A stretch of DNA of 19,223 nucleotides, from the NCBI GenBank assembly GCA_945903675.1, contig CAMDOP010000027.1:1-19223 (forward strand). Reading direction: 5' to 3'. The position numbers and the translations under genes are program-made. Within the stretch, counting starts at the first letter, position 1, and every line of letters begins with the position of its first letter. The notes under the pieces were generated by a model. That model was not told where the DNA came from, did not search any database, and saw only the letters and a list, made by a program, of their open reading frames with translations. Origin of the DNA: Crenothrix polyspora. GTDB taxonomy: Bacteria > Pseudomonadota > Gammaproteobacteria > Methylococcales > Methylomonadaceae. Below, piece after piece: positions 15,081 to 19,223 of the stretch.

Positions 15081-15105
15081 CACTGCAACATTCAATGTTG
15101 CAGTG
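15081..15105 (+). terminator. Perfect palindromic hairpin after wzx
   Basis: CACTGCAACATT (15081-15092) and AATGTTGCAGTG (15094-15105) are perfect 12-base complements around one base. TATCTTCTTTATTT follows, a broken T-rich tail. It starts 18 bases after the wzx stop and 39 bases before the next gene. It could terminate or attenuate transcription into the glycosyltransferases. Confidence 0.55.
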
Positions 15106-15143
15106 TATCTTCTTTATTTAACGAATATATCTTCATTGTAAAA

Positions 15144-15995
15144 ATGACACAACAACCCCAACCATTAATTACTATTATCATTGCTGTTTTTAATGGCGCT
15201 AGGACTTTACAACAATGTATTGATAGTATTGCTCAGCAATCTTATGCAAATAAGCAGTTAATCATTATTGATGGGGGCTCTACTGATGGTACTGTTGAGT
15301 TGTTGCAAGCTAATGATCAATCCATTAGTTATTGGGTTTCTGAGCCAGATAAAGGCATTTATAACGCATGGAATAAAGGCTTATTAAAAGCAGAGGGCGA
15401 GTGGATTTGCTTTTTGGGAGCAGATGATTATTTTTTAGATATTCATGTTTTAGAAAAAATGAGCCAAGAGCTCATAAAATTATCATCAGATGTTAAAGTG
15501 GCTTATGGACAAATTATGCTGGTGAATGACAAGGGTGTTGAATTATATCTATATGGTGAAAGCTGGCATAAAGCTAAAAAACGATTTAATAAAACTATGA
15601 CGATTCCCCATCCTGGGGCAATGCATAATCGCAAATTATTTGAACAACATGGTTTTTTTGATGAAACGTTTGAAATTGCTGGCGATTATGAAATGTTATT
15701 ACGAGAGTTAGTTTCTGCAGATGCTAAATTTATTCCTAATTTAATTACAGTTGTAATGCCTCAAGGAGGTATTAGTAGTAACCCAAAAAATAGCTTATCA
15801 CAATTATATGAAATACGAAGAGCCCAGCGTATACATGTTTCTTTATTGCCAAGTGTTAATTGGTTATTGGCTTTAACTAGAATTTATATCCGTTTAATTC
15901 TATGGAAAGTCATTGGTGAACAACAAACTAGAAAAGTATTAGATTTAGGTCGTCGTATAATGGGTTTGCCGCCACATTGGACAAGAACTAAATGA
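15144..15995 (+). CDS. Glycosyltransferase family 2 (WcaA-like)
   Basis: A 283-residue cytoplasmic or membrane-associated GT-A enzyme. ITIIIAVFNGARTLQQCIDS opens the Rossmann-like domain, DGGSTDGT (43-50) is the nucleotide-sugar loop, SEPDKGIYNAWNKGL (66-80) is the signature of this GT2 subgroup, and GADD (92-95) supplies the metal-binding acidic pair. A probable catalytic acid lies in the AGDYEMLLR segment. The carboxyl end (about 235-255) is hydrophobic and may lie at the membrane. It adds one sugar to a lipid-linked unit; the donor cannot be read from sequence. Its stop overlaps the next start by four bases (ATGA), so the two glycosyltransferases are coupled. A palindrome separates it from wzx. 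The Shine-Dalgarno is poor. Confidence 0.85.
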   Translation: MTQQPQPLITIIIAVFNGARTLQQCIDSIAQQSYANKQLIIIDGGSTDGTVELLQANDQSISYWVSEPDKGIYNAWNKGLLKAEGEWICFLGADDYFLDIHVLEKMSQELIKLSSDVKVAYGQIMLVNDKGVELYLYGESWHKAKKRFNKTMTIPHPGAMHNRKLFEQHGFFDETFEIAGDYEMLLRELVSADAKFIPNLITVVMPQGGISSNPKNSLSQLYEIRRAQRIHVSLLPSVNWLLALTRIYIRLILWKVIGEQQTRKVLDLGRRIMGLPPHWTRTK

Positions 15996-16807
15996 CAACT
16001 AAAACGTTTGCCCCTGTCTCAGTAATCATTCCTTGTTACCGCTGTATTTCAACCATTCATCGTGCAATTGAATCTGTTATTGCTCAAACCCAAAAGCCGA
16101 CAGAAGTTATTTTAGTGGACGATGCAAGTGGTGATGAAACCTTGGCGGTGTTACGAGAATTTGAACAACAGCATCCGGATTGGATAAAAGTCATTGCACT
16201 TGCCAAAAACCAAGGCGCTGCATCTGCACGGAATGCAGGCTGGGCAGTAGCAAGTCAACCTTATATTGCCTTGCTTGATTCTGATGATTCATGGCATCCA
16301 CAAAAAATAGAAATCCAGTATGCCTATATGAAAGCGCATCCAGAGGTTGTTTTATGTGGGCATAGTTATTACTTCTTAGATGAAACGTTACCCCCATTTT
16401 CACCTAATGATGCTAGATGTATAGGAAAAATTAAGCTGTTACTATCTAATCCCTTTGTTACACCTTCCGTTATGATTAGGTCATCAATTCCTTTTCGATT
16501 TATGTCTGGGCAGCGGTATGTTGATGATCATTTATTGTGGATGCAAGTTGCATTGGCCGATTTAAAAGTAGTTAAGTTAATGTTGCCTCTTGTTAAAATA
16601 TATAAAGGACTTTATGGCGAGACGGGATTAAGTTCTCATCTCTGGGCGATGGAATCAAGTGAGCTTCAAAACTATATCCATATCTACAATACTCAGGGTA
16701 TAGGATTGTCTGCGTTGATATTTTTAGAAGCTTATTCTTTGATTAAATATCTACGTCGATTAGTGATTGTCGGAGCAAAAAAAGTGGTGGCATTCTTTGG
16801 AATTTGA
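15992..16807 (+). CDS. Glycosyltransferase family 2
   Basis: A 271-residue GT2 enzyme. VSVIIPCYRCISTIHRAIES starts the GT-A fold, VDDAS (42-46) binds the nucleotide, NQGAASARNAGW (73-84) is the conserved GxxxARN segment, and DSDDSW (96-101) holds the DxD metal site. The RYVDDHLLWMQVAL segment near residue 175 contains the acidic residues expected at the acceptor or catalytic position. The last 30 residues are hydrophobic and basic, consistent with membrane contact. It overlaps the previous glycosyltransferase by four bases (ATGA) and is followed after 36 bases by another. Donor and acceptor sugars are unknown. The acceptor is probably the growing undecaprenyl-linked unit, since wzx is in the same cluster (inference). 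Confidence 0.85.
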   Translation: MTTKTFAPVSVIIPCYRCISTIHRAIESVIAQTQKPTEVILVDDASGDETLAVLREFEQQHPDWIKVIALAKNQGAASARNAGWAVASQPYIALLDSDDSWHPQKIEIQYAYMKAHPEVVLCGHSYYFLDETLPPFSPNDARCIGKIKLLLSNPFVTPSVMIRSSIPFRFMSGQRYVDDHLLWMQVALADLKVVKLMLPLVKIYKGLYGETGLSSHLWAMESSELQNYIHIYNTQGIGLSALIFLEAYSLIKYLRRLVIVGAKKVVAFFGI

Positions 16808-16843
16808 TCACAACAGTTTTCAGCGCTTAACTCGGATTGACTT

Positions 16844-17620
16844 ATGACTAAGCTAGTCACTATTTCAGTCGTCAGTCATGGACAAATCGACTTGATTGTT
16901 AAACTGTTCGATGACATTGCTACGTATCTATCTTTAGATCAGCTTGAAGTGATATTGACGCTTAATCTGCCAGAGACATTGCCTTTTTTAGAAAGTGACT
17001 ATTCTTTTTTAAAGATGATCATTAGTAATCAAAAGCCACTAGGCTTTGGTGCCAATCATAATCAAGCTTTCTCTTATGCGACAGGCGCATTTTTTTGTGT
17101 TTTAAACCCAGATATTCGTTTCAATGCGGATCCTTTTTCTAGCCTGTTGGCCAGTTTAAAAGATACTGCTGTCGGGCTTGTCGCACCGTTGATCTTCAGT
17201 GCAGATAATAAACTTGAAGTCAGCGCTCGACAATTTCCAACGCCTATTAAAATAGTATGTAAAGCCTTAGGTGGCAGTAAAGGTCATGATTATTTGATAA
17301 CAGAACATGCTATTCAACCTGATTGGGTGGGTGGCATGTTTATGTTATTGCCTAGCAAAATATTTACACAATTAGCCGGTTTTGATGAACATTATTTTTT
17401 GTATTATGAAGATGTCGATCTTTGTGCCAGATTAAGATTATTAGGTTATGAAATTGTATTGAATCCCCAAGCAAAAGTATTTCATTATGCGCAACGCACT
17501 AGTCATGGGAATTTCAAATACTTTCTCTGGCATCTGCGTAGTATGCTGCGTTTTTTTTTTTCTTGTGTGTTTTGGCGCGTGCAGTTTAAAAAAATGGTTA
17601 TTTATAGTAAACAAAGATGA
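16844..17620 (+). CDS. Glycosyltransferase family 2, rhamnosyltransferase-like (WbbL-like)
   Basis: A 258-residue GT2 protein of the WbbL or 'GT2_RfbF-like' group. It has the short amino strand TISVVSHGQIDL, then PLGFGANHNQAF (65-76), then NPD (88-90) as the metal motif in place of DxD. WVGGMFMLL (161-169) and FDEHYFLYYEDVDL (180-193) form the highly conserved acceptor and catalytic block of this group. The last 35 residues are aromatic and basic and probably lie against the membrane. Members commonly transfer deoxyhexoses such as L-rhamnose, so use of the GDP-deoxyhexose made by gmd and fcl is conceivable but not shown. The Shine-Dalgarno is a modest GGA seven bases upstream. Its stop overlaps the acyltransferase start by four bases (ATGA). 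Confidence 0.85.
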   Translation: MTKLVTISVVSHGQIDLIVKLFDDIATYLSLDQLEVILTLNLPETLPFLESDYSFLKMIISNQKPLGFGANHNQAFSYATGAFFCVLNPDIRFNADPFSSLLASLKDTAVGLVAPLIFSADNKLEVSARQFPTPIKIVCKALGGSKGHDYLITEHAIQPDWVGGMFMLLPSKIFTQLAGFDEHYFLYYEDVDLCARLRLLGYEIVLNPQAKVFHYAQRTSHGNFKYFLWHLRSMLRFFFSCVFWRVQFKKMVIYSKQR

Positions 17621-18705
17621 ATAAATGGGATGCTAATGCTAACAATGGACTCCCTAAAATAGGGGTGAGAGATTGTCAGGCTAGATTATATAAAAATAAT
17701 TTTGACTTACTGCGATTTAGTTTTGCCTTTATTGTTTTTCTTGTTCACGCTTATATGTTGTCAGGAGCTGAAACTTTATCAATACTTGCGCATTACCTTT
17801 CTCCAGAAATTGCCGTTAAATCATTCTTTGTGGTGAGTGGTTTTCTGATTTTCATGAGTTATGAAAATACTCATAGTGTTCGAGCTTATTTTATAAAACG
17901 ATTACGACGTATTTATCCGGCTTATTTTTTTATTATATTGTTATGTGTCGCTGTTGGCTTTTTGCTTAGTTCCTTGGTAATAGCCGATTATTTATCATGG
18001 CCCTTATTAAAATATCTTCTTGCTAACTTAGTGTTTCTTAATTTCTTACAGCCAAATTTGCAGGACTTATTTGAACATAACGCCTTACAAGCAGTTAATG
18101 GAGCTCTATGGACATTAAAGATTGAGGTTGCATTTTATGTGATTGTACCCTTAGCGGTGTTGGCTTTTCGTAAGTTTGGACGGTTATCAATATTAGTCAT
18201 TTTATATTTTTGTTCAGTCATTTATTCGATGATGATGCAGGAGTTTGCTAATAAAACAGGATTTGGATTTTATCTTGAATTGCAGCGACAATTGCCTGGG
18301 CAATTGGTTTATTTTATAGCGGGTGCCGCAAGCTATTATTACCTCGATTATTTAATTAAATTTGCGTACTGGTTAGTTCCTATCGCTATTGCCGCATTTA
18401 TATTTCAGGCATGGTTGCCGTGGGTTAGTAGTCAGCCTATTGCTTTGGCGGTGTTAGTTGTATCTTGTGCCTGCGTATTGCCTTATCTGGGGAATTTTAA
18501 TAAATACGGTGATTTTTCTTATGGTATTTATATTGTTCATTTTCCAATATTACAGGTGCTTATCTCTATGGATTATTTTAAGATAAATCCGTGGATAGAT
18601 TTGTTAATGGCAGGTGCGTTGGTATTGATAAGTTCATTTTTACTTTGGCATTTAATAGAAAAACCTTTCTTGCAAAAATCGTCACATTATAAGGCGACAT
18701 CTTAA
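17617..18705 (+). CDS. Acyltransferase 3 family membrane protein (OafA/YrhL-like)
   Basis: A 362-residue polytopic inner-membrane protein of the acyltransferase-3 family, which O-acetylates or otherwise acylates surface sugars using cytoplasmic acyl-CoA. The family hallmarks are FDLLRFSFAFIVFLVHAY with the catalytic histidine H44, SFFVVSGFLIFMSY, the FIKRLRRIYPAYF segment that binds CoA, and LWTLKIEVAFYVIVPL. About ten hydrophobic segments follow the usual plan, with FSYGIYIVHFPI and a final HLIEKPF near the end. There is no extra SGNH domain. The first 25 residues are hydrophilic and precede the conserved core. The gene overlaps the preceding glycosyltransferase by four bases and is the last of the sugar cluster in the window. 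It probably decorates the polysaccharide with acetyl groups (inference). Confidence 0.9.
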   Translation: MNKWDANANNGLPKIGVRDCQARLYKNNFDLLRFSFAFIVFLVHAYMLSGAETLSILAHYLSPEIAVKSFFVVSGFLIFMSYENTHSVRAYFIKRLRRIYPAYFFIILLCVAVGFLLSSLVIADYLSWPLLKYLLANLVFLNFLQPNLQDLFEHNALQAVNGALWTLKIEVAFYVIVPLAVLAFRKFGRLSILVILYFCSVIYSMMMQEFANKTGFGFYLELQRQLPGQLVYFIAGAASYYYLDYLIKFAYWLVPIAIAAFIFQAWLPWVSSQPIALAVLVVSCACVLPYLGNFNKYGDFSYGIYIVHFPILQVLISMDYFKINPWIDLLMAGALVLISSFLLWHLIEKPFLQKSSHYKATS

Positions 18706-18719
18706 TATCAGTTGTGTAA

Positions 18720-18744
18720 GTCGGGTTACGTTACGTAACCCGAC
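18720..18744. repeat. Perfect GC-rich palindrome after the acyltransferase gene
   Basis: GTCGGGTTACGT (18720-18731) and ACGTAACCCGAC (18733-18744) are perfect 12-base complements around one base. It lies 15 bases after the stop. No T-run follows. The core GGGTTACG/CGTAACCC resembles the REP-like hairpins dispersed in many bacterial genomes, but only one full copy is in the window. Confidence 0.55.
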
Positions 18745-18806
18745 ACTCTATCAAATCACTATCAATGGCTTGGTTGATTTTTACAGCTATTTTCAAAGCA
18801 ACTAGC

Positions 18807-18838
18807 CTCGATGCAGCAACGCGCAATCGAGATTTTTT
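18807..18838 (+). terminator. Intrinsic terminator closing the polysaccharide cluster
   Basis: CTCGATGC (18807-18814) pairs with GC, a bulged A, then ATCGAG (18823-18831) around an eight-base loop, and six T residues follow at 18833-18838. This is the best rho-independent terminator in the window. It ends the plus-strand transcript about 100 bases after the acyltransferase stop. A competing hairpin is described in the findings. Confidence 0.6.
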
Positions 18839-19116
18839 CACCGATTCTTTCGATTGCACTAACGTTACATTGAGGTAACTTAATGTTATGTGTGTAAGCA
18901 GGATTCTTTTATTTGTTATGTTGCTGATATCTTAAATTTTCTGGGATTTCTATTGTGACAACGATAGCATCCGTAGGCGCGCCCTATTAAATATACCCTT
19001 TTTTCAACGCGACATTGACTTGTGTAGTTTTGGTGGACAATTTATAGCCAGCGTCCAATACTATTATTGAAGAAAGTACTTAGAGTTCGCTCAGAAACAA
19101 TAACTTATTGATAGTG
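18839..19116. other. Non-coding stretch right of the polysaccharide cluster
   Basis: With the hairpins at 18720 and 18807, the interval 18706-19189 contains no reading frame I can support on either strand. GTTAC and GTAAC repeats around 18866-18890 and a short inverted TGGAC/GTCCA pair near 19032-19055 are visible, but neither matches a known element end well enough to name. The base composition is mixed and there are no tandem repeats. Confidence 0.5.
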
Positions 19117-19145
19117 TTAACTATATTGCCAATAAATGATATAAT
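19117..19145 (+). promoter_or_regulatory. Candidate promoter of the right-edge gene
   Basis: TTAACT (19117-19122) and TATAAT (19140-19145) are 17 bases apart, matching 4 of 6 and 6 of 6 consensus positions. The predicted start near 19152 is about 38 bases before the ATG at 19190. Confidence 0.45.
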
Positions 19146-19191
19146 AAGTGCATAGAAATTGAGTTTCACCTCACAAAACCCGTGCACTTAT
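19144..19191. repeat. Inverted repeat bracketing the leader of the right-edge gene
   Basis: Perfect 9-base arms ATAAGTGCA (19144-19152) and TGCACTTAT (19183-19191) flank a 30-base loop. The left arm overlaps the end of the -10 box and the right arm overlaps the ATG at 19190, so it could be an operator or part of a mobile-element end. Confidence 0.4.
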
Positions 19192-19223
19192 GATCCGAAT
19201 ACATAGCCAAACTCAGCTTACTT
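19190..19223 (+). CDS. Start of an unidentified gene, possibly a transposase (partial)
   Basis: Eleven codons from ATG at 19190 remain open to the right edge, beginning MIRIHSQTQLT. A promoter at normal spacing precedes it. Short Met-Ile/Phe-basic-aromatic/His-Gln-x-Gln-Leu starts occur in IS5/IS1182-type transposases, which is the only basis for suggesting one. Eleven residues are too few to assign a family. Confidence 0.3.
   Translation, partial: MIRIHSQTQLT

Noticed and set aside
19032..19055. TGGAC/GTCCA pair as an insertion-sequence end
   Set aside because: Five-base arms are expected by chance and no matching second end or target duplication is visible in the window.
1..19223. CRISPR array, tRNA or rRNA genes
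   Set aside because: No regularly spaced direct repeats and no cloverleaf or ribosomal RNA sequence was recognised on either strand.

Overview
The window most resembles a gammaproteobacterium, probably an aerobic type I methanotroph (Methylococcales). I infer this from a hopanoid locus that makes amino-bacteriohopanepolyols (a single long squalene synthase, shc, hpnG, hpnH and an HpnO-type aminotransferase), AT-rich coding sequence, and gammaproteobacterial versions of dxs, apt, fcl and gmd. No marker gene settles the species.

Region 1 (1-9390) is a divergent hopanoid locus. On the minus strand, reading leftwards, lie squalene synthase, squalene-hopene cyclase (shc), hopanoid nucleosidase/phosphorylase (hpnG), C35 aminotransferase (hpnO) and the first 53 codons of dxs, which runs off the left edge. 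On the plus strand lie adenosylhopane synthase (hpnH), an MlaC-like periplasmic protein (hpnM) and an MlaA/VacJ-like lipoprotein. The adenine phosphoribosyltransferase gene apt converges on mlaA. Together they cover isoprenoid entry (Dxs), squalene formation, cyclisation, C5 side-chain attachment from SAM (HpnH), adenine removal (HpnG), amination (HpnO) and probable outer-membrane lipid handling (HpnM/MlaA). Apt could recycle the adenine that HpnG releases.

Region 2 (about 9391-18745) is a surface-polysaccharide cluster on the plus strand. It holds GDP-L-fucose synthase (fcl), GDP-mannose 4,6-dehydratase (gmd), a Wzx-type flippase, three family 2 glycosyltransferases and an acyltransferase-3 membrane protein. 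It is interrupted between gmd and wzx (11684-13725) by an accessory insert: an Rpn-type PD-(D/E)XK nuclease/transposase-like protein and a type VII MNT/HEPN (MntA/HepT-like) toxin-antitoxin pair.

Region 3 (18706-19223) is largely non-coding. It has a perfect 12-bp-arm palindrome, a convincing intrinsic terminator with a competing hairpin, and at the right edge a promoter and the first codons of a gene that may be a transposase.

Several starts are set by ribosome-binding sites or family length rather than by the longest reading frame: shc at 4426, squalene synthase at 5537, hpnH at 6012, fcl at 9596 and the Rpn-like gene at 11861. Short hairpins or palindromes punctuate the cluster at 5959-5980, 7212-7227, 8802-8832, 8848-8879, 11704-11733, 13627-13672, 15081-15105, 18720-18744 and 18807-18838. 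No tRNA, rRNA or CRISPR array was seen.
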